From: Tetragonia tetragonoides
Lineage: Eukaryota > Streptophyta > Magnoliopsida > Caryophyllales > Aizoaceae
NCBI GenBank assembly: GCA_038025085.1
Contig: CM076151.1
Coordinates: forward strand, 11,878,501 to 11,942,500
DNA: 64,000 nt
Direction of reading: 5' to 3'
Part shown: positions 1-12,792 of the stretch, piece by piece
Numbering within the stretch: the first letter of the stretch is position 1
Layout of the letters: each line of letters starts with the position of its first letter
Program-made: the position numbers and the translations under genes
Notes under the pieces: generated by a model
Told to the model about the DNA's origin: nothing
Database searches by the model: none
Seen by the model: only the letters and a program-made list of their open reading frames with translations

Positions 1-620
1 CTTTAGATGGGAAATATGTGTTTGTGTTCATGTAAGATACTCCATTCGTTTCATAATATAGGTTATATATTTTGACTTGACACATAAATTAAGGAATTCT
101 AAAATCAAGAGAAAGAAAGGGAAAATTGACTAGCATAACCTCGGTAATTAATTTCATAAAGGAGGTAGAAAATGTGAAATTACCAAGAAAAAGTAAGGGT
201 AAAGTGGAAAAAGCAACAATAAATGCTTCTTGAAAATTGTTAAACGTCTTATATTATGAAACAGAATAAAAGTCAAAAACTGCCTTATATTGTGAAACGG
301 GGGAGTATCATAATAATTTCCTTCACAAGTCAGTCATTTATATAAAATACTCCCTCTGTTTCAGATAAATGTATACAGTTATTTTTTCACGGTCTCCAAT
401 ACACTACTTTGACCATGAATATTGTATTTAAATGAAGATATAAACTTTTCAAAATTTGATTTTCCGAGAGTATTTTTGAAAATGAATCTAATCATATTTA
501 CTTTACATTGTGAATCCTTATATTTTTTCTTAAATTAATGCTCAAAGTTTTTAAACTTTGACTTTCAAAAAATAACTGATATATTTATCTGAAACGGAGG
601 GAGTAATATTTTTATATAGG
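1..620. repeat. Two Stowaway-like MITEs side by side
   Basis: Two short inverted-repeat elements lie end to end. The first runs 40-305 and starts CTCCATTCGTTTCATAATAT; its right end is the near complement (GAAACGGGGGAG). The second runs 350-603, starting CTCCCTCTGTTTCAGATAAA and ending with the complement. Both are flanked by TA dinucleotides (38-39/306-307 and 348-349/604-605). The CTCCCTCYGTTTC terminus and TA target site are the known signature of Stowaway (Tc1/mariner-derived) MITEs. Neither has coding capacity. Confidence 0.8.
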
Positions 621-1234
621 TGCTTTCTAAATTCTAAGAGGCTTGAAAAAAAAATTAGAAAAATGTAAAATAATACTTAATTAAATAATTCAATTAGGTT
701 CCTTTTTCTTTTGAAAGGAAATTTTAATTTTTTTTTAAAAGGAGTTCAATTCGGTTTTTTTTTATGAAATATTTTTTTTCTTTGCCGCAATTTTTTTTCC
801 TCCACCCTTCTAATTTAGTCAAGGAGGAATTATACACCGCAGGCCGGCTTTTTTCATCTGGTACAAGGAAACGGGGTGTGGATCATTCAGTTTCCTCAAT
901 CAATTAAACAAGCTGAAAAGTTACTGTTCACGTAACGCTAAAATGGAAGCAATCACATAAAAAAATTCCATGCAATTTATATGAGTATTATGTATAGCAT
1001 GCACTAAAGGTCAAAGAGTACTGACTCAAGAATAGATGTAACGTGTAAGCAGCCGCAAATAAAGGGGAGTAAAAACATCGACAAACAAGAAACAACCAAT
1101 TAAGGAAGTAGTAGGACAACTTACAAGGGGTTGAAGACAATGACCCCGTTGCGTTGATATCCGACTGCTAATTCTTTGTGGTGGTTTTGAAGTTTGAACA
1201 CGTCCACACGTCTGATAGGAGGTTATAACTTATT
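620..1234. other. Intergenic, no gene seen
   Basis: AT-rich sequence with several T homopolymers near 720-790. I see no open frame with coding character, no RNA gene and no clear transposon end. Confidence 0.5.
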
Positions 1235-1596
1235 GGGCAAATTGGTGAAAACTCTCAAAAAGTTTGGAGTTTTTGATTAGAACACCCAAACATTTTCAAC
1301 TTTGGCAAGTACCCCCAAACAAAATGAAAAAGCCTTGTAAGTCCCGTCCCCCCAACCAGCCATTTTAAAACATTTTGGCCCCCTTTTGCCCTCACGTGCT
1401 TTGCACGTGATCATTAATTGCTAACTCCAATTAATGATCATGTGCAAAGCACATGAGGGCAAAATGGGGCAATTTTTTTTTAAAGTGGCCGAAACTTAGC
1501 TTTTCCATTTTGTTTGGGGTACTTGCCAAAGTTGAAAATGTTTGGGTGTTCTAATCAAAAACTCCAAACTTCTTGGGGGTTTTCACCAATTTGCCC
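1235..1596. mobile_element. Foldback MITE, Mutator-like, 9-bp target duplication
   Basis: A 362-bp element is almost wholly an inverted repeat. It opens GGGCAAATTGGTGAAAAC and closes with the exact complement. The centre (about 1385-1465) is itself palindromic around CACGTGCTTTGCACGTGATC. Flanks are TAACTTATT (226-234 after position 1000, i.e. 1226-1234) and TAACTTATA (1597-1605), a 9-bp duplication with one mismatch. A G-rich TIR start and 9-bp duplication fit a non-autonomous Mutator-like element; an 8-bp reading would fit hAT instead. Confidence 0.8.
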
Positions 1597-1604
1597 TAAC
1601 TTAT

Positions 1605-2480
1605 ATGTATCACTTTTCATTTCAAATGTATCAATTTTAAATTTTCAAAAATATTGTCAGTGATACAAAAAACAGTTTGTATGACGACCGACAGATTTTT
1701 GCAAAAAATCTTACACTTATAGTAGCTGGATCATCTTGTGTACTATTACACCACACAAATAAGCAAAACACATAACCATTGTATTTATTATTATTGCTGT
1801 TTGAAAACATGGATGAAGATGAAGTATATATATCTTTCCTTATAGATTTGTAGTTTGTACGGATAAGGACCTTCAAATGTATTAGCTATCAAAAACTTGA
1901 TGTGTCATTTTCCAACAGTCAATTTGATGATGACTTTTGTTTTGTTGCTCATATATAGCTGCATATTTTCGTTTAGTGGTTGAGAGCGGGTAACCAGAAA
2001 CAGTGTAACACCCTAAGACATTGATTGATGCATCTCCGAAGGATCCTACACTCATTACCAAATTTTCACATTTCCTCACGGTAGTTGTGAATTCTTGTTA
2101 TTTGTTAACTTAATTTATTGAGAAGATTGTTAACTTAATATATATGTAAATCACAAATTAATATACTGAGTAATTGTATAACTATTTAACACGTGATAAA
2201 CATTGGCAACGAAAACAGTAATGCAAAAAAGAAATACCATTGTTGATATTAATGAATAGTCCTCTTCTTACTTGATCATCCAACTTATTATATGGAAGAA
2301 GTTAGACAAGATAATTAGAGGTTTCTCTTGAAAAATCTCTATCATTGACCAAAAAGGATTTTGATCACCCAACTTGATCTCAGGACTCTTTTTTTATGTC
2401 AATTTATTATTTTATTTTTTTTCATTTGTGTGTAGATTGAGCAAGTGGGAGGGGATTTTGTAGCGGTTACCCAATTTAAA
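1605..2480. other. Intergenic, no gene seen
   Basis: AT-rich sequence. Open frames on the minus strand at 1637-1876 and 1882-2079 are short, low-complexity in composition and match no family I know, so I do not call them genes. Confidence 0.5.
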
Positions 2481-2482
2481 AG

Positions 2483-2680
2483 TTAGACGGGCCATACCGG
2501 GTTAGAAATGGGCTGACCTACTAAATATTTTTTTATTAAAAGACACACTTTTAAAATTTTAAACGGGCCAAATGGACCGATCCGACCTGACCCACCTACA
2601 AACATATTTGAGCCAAATCAACCCGATCCATTTAATAAATTGGCTGACCCAACCCGACCCGGCCTGTTGCCCAGCCCTAT
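2483..2680. repeat. hAT-type MITE fragment, one end only
   Basis: The segment is rich in GGGTYGGGT-type words on the minus strand and ends ACCCGGCCTGTTGCCCAGCC followed by CTAT, whose complement (starting TAGGGCTGGGCAACAGGCC) resembles the terminus of plant hAT-type MITEs. I could not find the matching opposite end, so this is a fragment or the other end has decayed. Confidence 0.4.
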
Positions 2681-3216
2681 ATTGTGCATGTGAAAGGTAA
2701 ATTAGAACAAGTAGTGGGTTCAACTTCAAACAAACCTGAACTCTCAGGGAATGGGCAATTGGGCATGCCAACTGTCATATCATGTCGCAACAAAATCGTC
2801 CCCATTTTTGAACGATAAAAAGAAGAAAACAAAAAGGGAGAGAATAGATGTTTGGACAATGGATTTCCACTAGACAGTGGAAAAATGATGGGTTTTACTT
2901 TTGCTGGGTGTGTGGAAAATTCACCTAAAATCCAATATACAAAAAGTGAAACAACAACCTAATTCCCCTCAACTTGAAAATGAGTCAAATTAGGTCTTTT
3001 GTCACAAAATTCCCAAATCAATTTTGGGCAACAACACTGTAAAATTACCATACTAGCCTTAAACCTCATCAATTCTCAAATCCAAAGTTCCCCATCTTTC
3101 CTGGAACTATTATCGTCGTTTCTTCGAAATCTTCGGTCCCAAATAATTTCCCAGTTCACTGGTCTCTGGTTGGTTCACCCGCTTTTTCTCTCTGTTCCAG
3201 CTGTCATATTATATAC

Positions 3217-4217
3217 TATATATAAATACAAAATATAAATAAAAAAACCCTTAATTGCTCACCTGAATTTTGAAAACGGCATAATAATAATTCCGTATTT
3301 GTTTTTCTTTTTTAGTACAGGGAGTATTATTATTCTCATCATCAGAAAAAGAAACGTCTTGGAGCTTTCCTCACCAAAGAGCCGTACTCTACCTTCATTT
3401 CTCACTCTCTTTACTACTGTAAGTCTCGCACTTTTTTTTTTCGCTTTCATTAATTAATTACTCGTATGTGTCTATTTAGATTAGCTTATTTCTGTCTTAT
3501 TACTGGTGCATATTGTTTGATTAGGTGATACATTTTTAAAAAAATATTATCTTGCCACAATATGATTTTACCAACAATGACCAAAATACTAAAAACAACA
3601 TAAATCTGGCTAAGCAGACACTGACCTTAAAAATCAACAAGTATTATCAGAAACAGCTAATAGCAATTTCATAGGTTGAATTTTGATTTATTTAATTTTT
3701 TAGATAAGCATATATATAGGAATGCCAAAATTTTGAAGCTCTTGAAAAAAGTTGGTGTCAAATGATCTGGGGTTTGAACATTGTTTTGACTTGTTTGTGA
3801 GAATTATTAGCTGTATTGTGGGGACTTTTTGGTGTTAATTTTTCACTGTAAATTGACAGCATGTACATCTAATTTTGACCTTTCTAATTTCATATTCGAA
3901 TTTTGTTCTGTAATTCCTCATTTTATTCCGCAAGTAGTGTGTTTGATTTTGATGTTCAAAATGATTTTTGTTATCTGCTTATATAATGTTGGTGGGGTTT
4001 TCACTATTTTTTTTTCTAATTTTTTTTTTCTTTTCTAATTGAGTTTTGAGGTTTTCGAATGATTGTTCATGTTTTAGGTTCATTGCATTAATTGTTTTAC
4101 GGCCACACCTGTCCTTGAAGTTGTTGGCTACAAATAATATCTGGGAATTATTCAAAAGCATATTCTGGACACCAATTATGAATTCAGATGGGTTGCTCTT
4201 CATAAACTAGGATACGA
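3217..4217 (+). ncRNA. Possible spliced leader transcript (two exon-like blocks)
   Basis: A good TATA motif (CTATATATAAATA, about 3217-3229) is followed by a CT-rich block ending at 3418 with a perfect donor GTAAGT. A second block opens after TTTTAG at 4078 and closes at 4217 with another perfect GTAAGT donor. Neither block has a long reading frame, and the second contains short upstream-type ATGs. This could be a distal 5' leader of the anion-channel gene at 6.5 kb or a separate non-coding transcript. The splice signals are visible; transcription is inference. Confidence 0.3.
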
Positions 4218-4518
4218 GTAAGTGATTATGCTAATCCTTTGACATTATGCTTAATTAAAAGTAGTGATAATAAATTTTGTTTAGGATTGAGATTGATTAG
4301 GATGGTAAGGTTTGTCATGATGCTCGATGTCCATTTTTTGCGTTTAAAGTGATAGGCACTAATGACTAATTATAATGATTTACATGTCTAAAATTCGGCA
4401 CTAGACAATGACTTGCTTTTATTATACTTACTAGATATGTTTTTGTTATACTCCTTAATTATGTTTAGCCGCTAATTTCGGATTGGTTTGCTTAATCTTT
4501 ATGTTTACGATAGTTTTA

Positions 4519-5450
4519 GGCCACTGTTATTGCCAGGTCAAAAAGTACTATTGCCAGACTATTAATTTGTTGAATTGACAATTTAACCCTTCTATTAATA
4601 AGGCAAAATCCATATTCTCTTTCCACAATATTACTTTGTCTACTCTTACCATATTTACATACTAAGTATCTAAGAATTAAATCATAATGATAGTCATATA
4701 AAAATCTTGCCAAAATTATTGCATGTGCGAGTTTCTTTAAATTAAATAATATCAAAATTACAAAGAGCATGTTTTTCTTAGTCATGTTAAGTAATATCAA
4801 AATTACAAAGAGCATGCATCAAAGGAATTAATAAGAAAGTTGCATGTCCATTCTGATCTCATCACAAGATCCAATAAAATAGTTGATCGAAATATGCTAC
4901 AGCATCATATATTTTGTTGGGCATATGATTATTGATCAGCAAATGAGAATTTCTCTTCTAAGTCCACTCTCAAACCACTGAATGAGGTCACATCCCACAA
5001 TTTTCTAGTCATTTATGCTTTTAAAAAATAGAAAATAAAAAGGAGTTCGGTGAGCTTCTATTTTTTTTTTAACTATTAATTGGAGAAGTTACGCTACCGC
5101 TAGCGAATATATTGAGATAGTAAGCATGGAAGTTTGTAGTAAAAATGTGGATCATGGAAATTCAAAGAGTTACGGGACATGATCCGAGTTGTCCGTCTTT
5201 GAATCTCTCTCAATCCCTTCCCTATATTGTTGCCAAATTGGTGGAGTTGTAGAGTTTTATTTTAATGTGTTTTTTTTTTTTTAGTGAATATTTTAATGTA
5301 TATTTCTATAAATGTGTTTGTAAATAAGGTAATTAAAGATTGTGGAGAGAGAATCTGTATTTTGCCTTATTAGTATGAAAGGTTAAGTTGTCAACTAAAA
5401 AAATAAATGACCTGGTAATAGTATTTTTCGATCTGGCAATAATAGCGCCC
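4519..5450. mobile_element. Non-autonomous DNA transposon with about 115-bp TIRs
   Basis: The left end (from GGCCACTGTTATTGCCAG) and the right end (complement of about 5335-5450) match for about 115 bp with scattered differences. The 8-bp sequence TAGTTTTA occurs exactly outside both ends (4511-4518 and 5451-5458). Long TIRs plus an 8-bp duplication suit a MULE-derived MITE or a hAT-type element. The 700-bp interior shows no coding sequence. Confidence 0.75.
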
Positions 5451-5458
5451 TAGTTTTA

Positions 5459-6525
5459 TTGGTCAAAATACTGCAATGGTGATATCACAATAATGATTTA
5501 TACTCCAAAGATTGTGGTAGTGAATACTCAATTGCTTATGCTTATTATAATTTTATCAAGAATGTTTCCACTTGAAGTTTTTTATAGATTAATTAGTTTT
5601 TCAGTCAGTGTTGTCTTTGGGGATAAAATAATCTAGAAGCTTGCTGAGTAATATTATTTTTCTCTAGAACCTGTTCTAGTGTTTGGGTAGTGCAAGTTAG
5701 TTCACTTGGGTACCTAAAACTTATAAGCTTATATGTGATCTCACTACCACAGTTGCCCAACATAAAAATCTTGTCAACCTTTTCATAATGCATGTTTCCT
5801 GAGGTGGTTTACTCAAATGCTAGTATAGTCAGATGCACCATATCACCTCAGAAAAGAAAGGAAAAGAAAAGAAAAGAAACAAAAGAATTACTCCCTCTCT
5901 CGTGTTCCCTGAAAAGAAAGATACACCATATAATTATTCCCATTAGAGTGCGGTTTCACTTGAATGTAGCTGATCTTCATGTGTTTTTGGTCCAACGAAT
6001 CTGTCGAAAACATTATAATATCGGATTGTGTCATGTAAAAGGTTGTAATACTCTATATTTTTTCATGTCGCCAATTTTCCGATAAACCAAAATTGTAAGA
6101 TTTCGGATCGAATCGATAAGCCTGCCAAACCATTTTGTATGGTCAGGATTAGTTTTACTCATAATCTATGTTTAGGAACTTACTACTGTATTAGTTTTCT
6201 GATTTTCTCCGGGTCAGACCTAATTTGTCTAGTCAATATAATATGCGCATATAATATACTCCTAACATAATATTATCCCTGGTTCCCTTGATAGGAAGAT
6301 GACCTGGTTCCCGATTTGCTACTTAAAACATTGCTGACCTACCAAATAGCATTTAAAAATAAGACTTGTTAATTCCCATTTCCCATGATTCACCAGTTAA
6401 GAAAATAATCACGTCACTTTCCCATCAAAATTGCTCTTTTTTTTTACAAATGAAGTACAGCTTTTAACGTAAAGGGTGGAAAGCATTTTCATTCATCCAA
6501 CGTAGGCTCTCTCTCTCTCTCTACA
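5459..6525. other. Intergenic / upstream region of the anion channel
   Basis: No gene is supported. A purine-rich AAAAGAAA-type tract lies near 5850-5888. A (CT)n tract at about 6507-6521 sits just upstream of the presumed TATA box of the next gene, a common plant promoter arrangement. Confidence 0.5.
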
Positions 6526-6526
6526 A

Positions 6527-6540
6527 GTATTATATATATA
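6527..6540 (+). promoter_or_regulatory. TATA box of the SLAH gene
   Basis: ATTATATATATAG lies just after a (CT)n tract. It is about 30 bp before the likely start of a 5'-untranslated exon that ends at 6817 with a CAG|GTAACA donor. Confidence 0.5.
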
Positions 6541-6559
6541 GGTGTTTCCTGTGTATCTA

Positions 6560-9500
6560 AGTCACATGGTCCAGCCATTGATTAGCCAAAAAAAGAAAGA
6601 GAAAAAGGCCAGCTTGGTTTTGTGGACTAAATTTGGTTCTATTTCCATTTGAATTCATTTCTGAATCACCGGAAATTTTGACAGCTCTTACAGAACACAA
6701 AAAGGCAACTGATTATTGGTTGCTAAAATCTTGGTGAGAGATCAACCTTCCAATCTGCAGAAGTTTCGGTTTCCAAGATCAGAATCTTCCGGAGAGAAAA
6801 AAGAGGTGACACCACAGGTAACAAGAAATGAAAAACTGTTTTCTGTTTCATGTTTCTTTTGTATGATCTCTGTGCATTGTGAGCTGTGACAGTTACCAAA
6901 GCATAACTACTTTAGGCTGTCTTTCCCTTGTACCGTTTGTGGTATGGGTGCCACGTGGCGGCTGGCCGGCTGCTATTAGCTGCCACTAGCTGGGAAAAAC
7001 AGCCATAGCTGTTTCTTGCATTGGTGCTGGGATCTTTTTATGTGCAGCCAATGTTCTGATTAACCAATTGCTTGAACAATATAAGCCTGCTAAGGTACAC
7101 ATAAGGTCTGTGTTAATATGTGTTTCTGGTGAAATACTGGGTATCTGAAATGATATCTGAACCTTGAGGGTGTCCCCTGAGCGGAGCCTTTGACGCCCAA
7201 GTTAGTTTTGTGTTCTTAGAAATTTATCTACTAATTAGGATTTAGGTGTTGAATGAACATATATTTGGGTGTTAGTTATTAGTATCCCCTGTATTAAGAT
7301 CTAGAGATATTTTCCTGTCAAGACATCTATGAGAATAGAACCTGTCCATCCATACCCCCAGAATTTGTCTACTATGAATTATTTATTTTTTGCTCATCTT
7401 GATTTCACTAAATTGAGATAGGAGATATAGTAGTTTAGAAAGATGGTGTGTTAGATTTACTAATGTAATTATACTGTTTCTGCAAAGCTCTGTATAACAG
7501 TAATGTGTTAAACCTTTTAGGTAATTTGGCATCATCATGGAGAACCGCGAACATCCGGGTTTTACAAAACAGGAAGCTGAAGCAGAACCCTCGATTTTTA
7601 AGGTCATATCTTCAAATCAAGCAGTACTTGGCTTTGATACTATTGCTGAGGAAAAGGCTACCAATGAATATCAACAAACAGGCTCTCGCATGCCACCAGT
7701 TAAAGTAAGTGAGATGTGTTTAAGACCTTTCCTGGAATTTTCCTATGCGGTATTTGAAACTTAACTGTTAATCGAATATAGTATGATCAGAAGGCAAATA
7801 AGCCGCATAGGCATGCCTGATTTTAGTGAAATTATTAGTTTGGTCATTGTGACATATTGTATTCTTGATTTGACAGAGCTGTTTTTTTCTTTTTGAATTT
7901 TCTGAAACAAGTTGAATTAACATAAGTGCCATGATTATATGTGCATAAAGGCCGCAATTTTCGCAGTGGTTTGTCATATTATTAGAGTGCTGAACTTCTG
8001 AAACATGATATTTCAATGTGAAATAGTGTTGCAGTGAATGATGTTAAAAAGGTTTTATTTATTATTAGGATTCGACAATAGGCGTTCTCTCAGTCTGCAG
8101 GCTCCAATTTGAATAATACTTCGTAGTATGGAATTTTTCATAATGGTACTGCTGGATTTGCTGCTGCTTGTTTTATGTAATAGGGAGACTTATAGCAATT
8201 GATTTGATTTTGATTGTGTATATGTAGGAAATTGAAATACCAGTTGGCCGTAGCTGGGCTGAGGGTTCTCAACCAAATGGCGCTGAAAGAACTCAATCTG
8301 TTTCCATCAGCATGCCAGCAACTCCGTCTGGATCTAGTTCACACAACCCAAAGAGAGTTTTCTTCAATGACCATCATCAGGTTGTACCTTCCACAGAAGC
8401 TCCAGATGGTTCTACAACTTCTGAGACTGTAGACACAACTCAAAGAAAAATGTATTCTCAACCAATGCCTAGAACCGTCACATATACTGAGGGTGTCAAT
8501 GGGATAAACAGTCCCAATCTTTCTGGGCAACAAAGTAGAACTCCTCGAGTAGATCGGCCAAGGGATCCTAGGTTCGATTCTTTCAAAACATGGTCAGGAA
8601 AACTTGAGAGGCAGTTGTCAACTTTTCGTGGAAGGCCAATGGAACCAGAACCTGAGCGGAGTGTGCACAGGGCTGCCAGTAATGCAGAAGGTGATGCTCT
8701 ACCCGTGGACCGATATTTTGATGCACTGGAGGGGCCGGAACTGGACAAACTTAGAGTAAGTTGACTGCTATATTCTTCTTACAAGACAGATCATGTCATG
8801 TACCAATGTACCATGTATGCTATACTAGATGTTCTTACAGCAAAACAAAAGTGTGGGAATGGTGCCAAGAAATTTCTAAGTAAATTTCGTACTAATGCTG
8901 AATTTCCATTTGAGTCTATTTATCTGCTATGATCACCATATGTATTGGACTTCTTCTTCTTCGGAGTAGAGGAAGGAATTAGTTATTGTCTTTTGCCATT
9001 TCATTAAGCACATGTTAAAGGATCTTTAAACACTTTGCTCAATTAGGATCTTAATGATAATGTATTGAATATGTGCTGCTTTGATTACTAATTGCTGGTT
9101 CTTTTCCACTGCAGCCATCAGAGGAGTTGATGCTCCCAGAAGACAGGAATTGGCCATTTCTTCTCCGCTTCCCTATCTCCTCATTTGGTATCTGTCTTGG
9201 TGTGAGCAGCCAAGCCATCTTGTGGAAAACCCTGGCTACCTCTCTCTCCACACATTTCCTTCACGTAAGCCTGATCGTGAACTTTGTTTTGTGGTCTATC
9301 TCCATTGCCTTGGTGGTCATTGTTGCCATCATCTATGGTTTGAAGTTGATCTTCTACTTTGAGGCAGTTCGTCGTGAGTATTACCACCCAATCAGGGTCA
9401 ATTTCTTCTTTGCCCCTTTTATAGCTCTCCTTTTCTTAGCCCTTGGTGTCCCACCATCTGTAGCTAAAACCCTTCCCCATGCTCTCTGGTATGTCCTCAT

Positions 9501-10800
9501 GGTTCCATTCCTCTGCCTCGAGCTTAAGATCTATGGTCAGTGGATGTCAGGAGGGCAACGAAGACTTTCAAAAGTTGCAAATCCTTCAAACCATTTATCT
9601 GTTGTTGGCAACTTTGTTGGGGCTTTGTTGGGTGCATCTATGGGACTAAAGGAAGGACCTTTATTTTTCTTTGCCGTTGGCTTGGCTCACTACACGGTCC
9701 TATTTGTAACTCTCTACCAGAGACTTCCTACAAATGAGACACTTCCTAAGGAGCTCCATCCCGTGTTTTTCCTGTTCGTTGCAGCACCTAGTGTAGCGTC
9801 TATGGCATGGGCTAAACTCCAAGGCTCTTTCGACTATGGAGCAAAGATTGCTTACTTCATTGCCCTCTTCTTGTACTTCTCACTGGTAAGCATTTCTACT
9901 AGTCACATGCTCACTTATCAGTTTTTGTTTGCAGTGGCTGCATTCTAATATTGTTCTCTTTTCTGTTTGGTTTCAACAGGCTGTTCGGGTGAACTTCTTT
10001 CGAGGTTTCAGGTATATTAGTTTACTTGACCTGTGCTATTTGATGTATGATTTTTTAATTTTTGAAATTTAAGGCTGATTTGGTTGGAAATGTATATTAT
10101 TTTGCAGATTCTCGTTAGCATGGTGGGCGTACACATTCCCTATGACTGGAGCAGCCATTGCAACCATCAAATACTCGAATGAAGTCACCAACTGGGTGAC
10201 CAAGACCCTGGCCATCGTCCTATCTATGGCAGCAACACTCACTGTGACAGCCCTGCTCGTGACAACTCTCTTGCATGCCTTTGTGTTCCGCAAGCTGTTC
10301 CCTAATGACATCGCAATAGCCATCAGCGATATGCCTGCAAAGCCACGCAAGAGGTGGTTTAACCACTTGAGACACGGTAGCTCAGACACCAGGGATATTG
10401 ATAACTACTTAAAGTTTGTCAATACTGATGGCAAGGACTTGGAATCTTCTGTTGAAGTAACCACCGATGCCAGGAACTTTTAAGTTGAGTCTAGACAATC
10501 TTCATAGCAGGGTCACAAGCTGGTGTTTTTTACACTAATGCAAAAAGGGCCTGTCATATACAAAGAACAGGGCGATGTCAGAAACTTTGAGCCAATGACC
10601 TCTCTATGGTTGTGAATGTGAAGAGAGCAAGGCTTAAATGGTTGCATTTGAATAGCTATATAGGGCATGTTAAGGGGTAGTAACTTCTACAAAGTTTTTC
10701 ATTTTGTACATGTGTATGTGGGGAGCCTGATGACTATGAGGACAGGCGAGGCGTAGCGAATGTATGTCATTGATGAGTAAATAAAAATTTCAGTTTACTG
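6560..10800 (+). CDS. SLAH3: S-type (slow) anion channel, SLAH2/SLAH3-like
   Basis: Plasma-membrane anion channel (nitrate/chloride efflux) of the SLAC1 family, which in plants is opened by SnRK2 and CPK kinases. Coding exons: 7537-7704, 8228-8755, 9115-9885, 9980-10011 and 10108-10483. All junctions are GT-AG, phases agree, and they give 624 codons plus stop, close to the usual SLAH3 length. A leader exon ends at 6817 and the 5'-UTR intron runs 6818-7520. The first two exons encode a long hydrophilic N-terminus rich in Ser/Thr, including RQLSTFRGRP before the membrane part. Exon 3 starts the TDT-type core with LPEDRNWPFLLRFPISSFG, FEAVRREYYHPIR and several hydrophobic segments. The last exon carries AWWAYTFPMTGAA and a short basic tail. 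A polyadenylation signal AATAAA lies at 10779-10784. The family call is firm; choosing SLAH3 over SLAH2 is less so. Confidence 0.92.
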
Positions 10801-11256
10801 TCCTAGCTTCAGACTTCTGTTCTCGCCGCGCTCCTTTACGGAGCTAAACTAAGAAGCGGAGCTGAATACAGAGTTGGTCTCACAAGCTAGCATCCCAGAC
10901 TGGTTTAAACAAACCAGCAAAGTTAGTACAGAACGCCCAAGCACAAAAATTATGAGATCTAGTCTAGGAATAAAAATGATTTTGACAGACAGAGAACTAA
11001 TTAAAAGCCTTTTTCCTACAGGCCTTGGTGTTTATGATCAAGGATATATTATTTCCCGTTAGCCCATCCCGCCAGCCAACTCCCAGCACAGATTGGGCCA
11101 ATTTGAACAATTAAATGGGCCAATTTTACATTCTCAGAAATCATACTTCGTAGAAAATTACGGAGTAAAACTCTTATCATTATTCTTAAAAATATTATTC
11201 TGTATTCTTTTATTTTTATTGCACATGAAATATTATTTTGTTCCGTTATTTTACTA
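10800..11256. other. Intergenic, no gene seen
   Basis: Downstream sequence of the anion channel. Short open frames at 10874-11062 and 11093-11341 have no recognisable family or splice context. Confidence 0.5.
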
Positions 11257-11502
11257 CTCCATTCGATCTCCTTTAAACTTGATATTTATTTTTTCACAGT
11301 TTTCAACGTGTTACTTTATATGTATAAACATATACAAGTAAAATTTGTAAGAAATTGATACTTTGAAAATACATTTTAAATAAACCCAATACATATAATT
11401 TTAAATCACAACTCGTATTAATTTTTTTTTATATATTCACGGTGAAAGTTTACAAAATTTAACCTTAAAAACTAAATGAAAAGTTTAAAAAGAAAACGGA
11501 GG
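11257..11502. repeat. Stowaway-like MITE
   Basis: A 246-bp element starts CTCCATTCGATCTCC and ends AAAACGGAGG, with TA on each side (11255-11256 and 11503-11504). It belongs to the same broad group as those at 40, 350 and 19047 but has more decayed termini. Confidence 0.6.
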
Positions 11503-11504
11503 TA

Positions 11505-11704
11505 ATAATATAAACACACTTTTCTGAAACATGTTGCATATACTTGTCCTAGAAACGCATGGTAAACATGGAGTAGTGGTTAGTTCTATAGTTACTAAAT
11601 AAACAGAGGTAGTAATATAAACACACTTTTCTGAAACATGTTGCATATACTTGTCCTAGAAACGCACGGTAAACATGGAGCATTGGTTAGTTCTATAGTT
11701 ACTG
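11505..11704. repeat. Direct tandem duplication, about 100-bp unit
   Basis: Two consecutive copies of a segment beginning about AATATAAACACACTTTTCTG and ending TTCTATAGTTACT. They differ at only a few positions (for example CGCATGG against CGCACGG). The pair lies immediately left of the GC-rich 315-bp array. Confidence 0.85.
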
Positions 11705-11711
11705 ATGGAGT

Positions 11712-12792
11712 CTGAAAGCCGAAAATCAAATGCTATAATTCACGTCTTTTTAGCTTTTGGGAGGCCGCCTAATGAAGGTGATTATTTTCGTATCACATCG
11801 TAATCGACATTCCAAGGGAAGATGGGAGGCCTCAGGGTCCGTTATCGGGTCTGCTATAGGTTTATAAGAGCGTTTTTACAGAACACCAATGTAAGGGCCC
11901 GAACACCGAACGCATGTGTGATATCAAAGTTTGAAGATTCTAATGACCCTCCCGGGACACCGAAGGTTCTCTAAGGTCATGATAGACCATCCGGAGAAGT
12001 TTGGGCAAAAATGATACCCGGGACCCGGGAGCTGAAAACGTAGACTATATAATCCACGTTTTTTTGGCTCCAGGGGCCCTCAGAATGAAGATGGATATTT
12101 TCGCACCACATCGTAAGGGACACCCCTATGGAACATGGGAGGCCACAAGGGTCTGTTATCGGGTACCTGATATGCTTGTAAGAGCGTTTTTGCGGAACAC
12201 CAAAGTAAGGGCCAGAACACCGAATGCATGGGTGATATCGAAGTTCGAGGATCCTGATGACCCACCCGGGGCACCGAGGGTTCTCTAAGGTCATGATAGG
12301 CTCCCCGGAGAAATTTGGACAAAAATGACATTCGGCGCCGGGAAGCCGAAAATGCAGGCTATAATCCACGTTTTTTTTTTTTTACTCTCGGGCCCCTTCG
12401 GGATGAAGGTTAATATTTTCGCACCATATTGCAAGGGACATCCCTAGGGAACATGGGAGGCCCTCAGGGTCCGTTATCGGGTACCCGATAGGCTTGTAAG
12501 GGCGTTTTTATGGAACGCCAATGTAAGAGCCCGAACACCAAACGCATGAGTGATATCGAAGTTCGACGATCCTGATGGCCCTCCCGGGACACCGAGAGTT
12601 CTCTAAGGTCATGATAGACCCTCCACATAAATTTGGACAAAAATGACACCTGGGCCCCGGGAAGCTGAAAACGTAGGTTATTATCCACCTTTTTTTTGGC
12701 TCCCGGGGTTTTCTAGAGGCCCCAGAACGAAGATTTATATTTTCGTCCCACATAGCACGAGACACCCTTAAGGGACATAGGAGCTCCCGGGG
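11712..12792. repeat. GC-rich tandem array 1, period about 316-320 bp
   Basis: About three and a half units. Landmarks recur at regular spacing: a CTTGTAAGRGCGTTTTT block at about 11855, 12171 and 12491, and a GGGCAAAAATGAC-like block once per unit. Units also carry CACACCACATCGCA-like and GGGACACCCCTA-like words. GC content is well above that of the surroundings. Open frames within it exist on both strands because the unit happens to lack stops; they show no family and drift in frame between units, so I do not call them genes. The right end is interrupted by a TRIM element and then continues into the same terminal sequence as array 2. Confidence 0.9.

Noticed and set aside
11977..12765. Open frames on both strands inside GC-rich array 1
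   Set aside because: They arise because the repeat unit has few stops. Frames are not kept from unit to unit, and the text matches no family.
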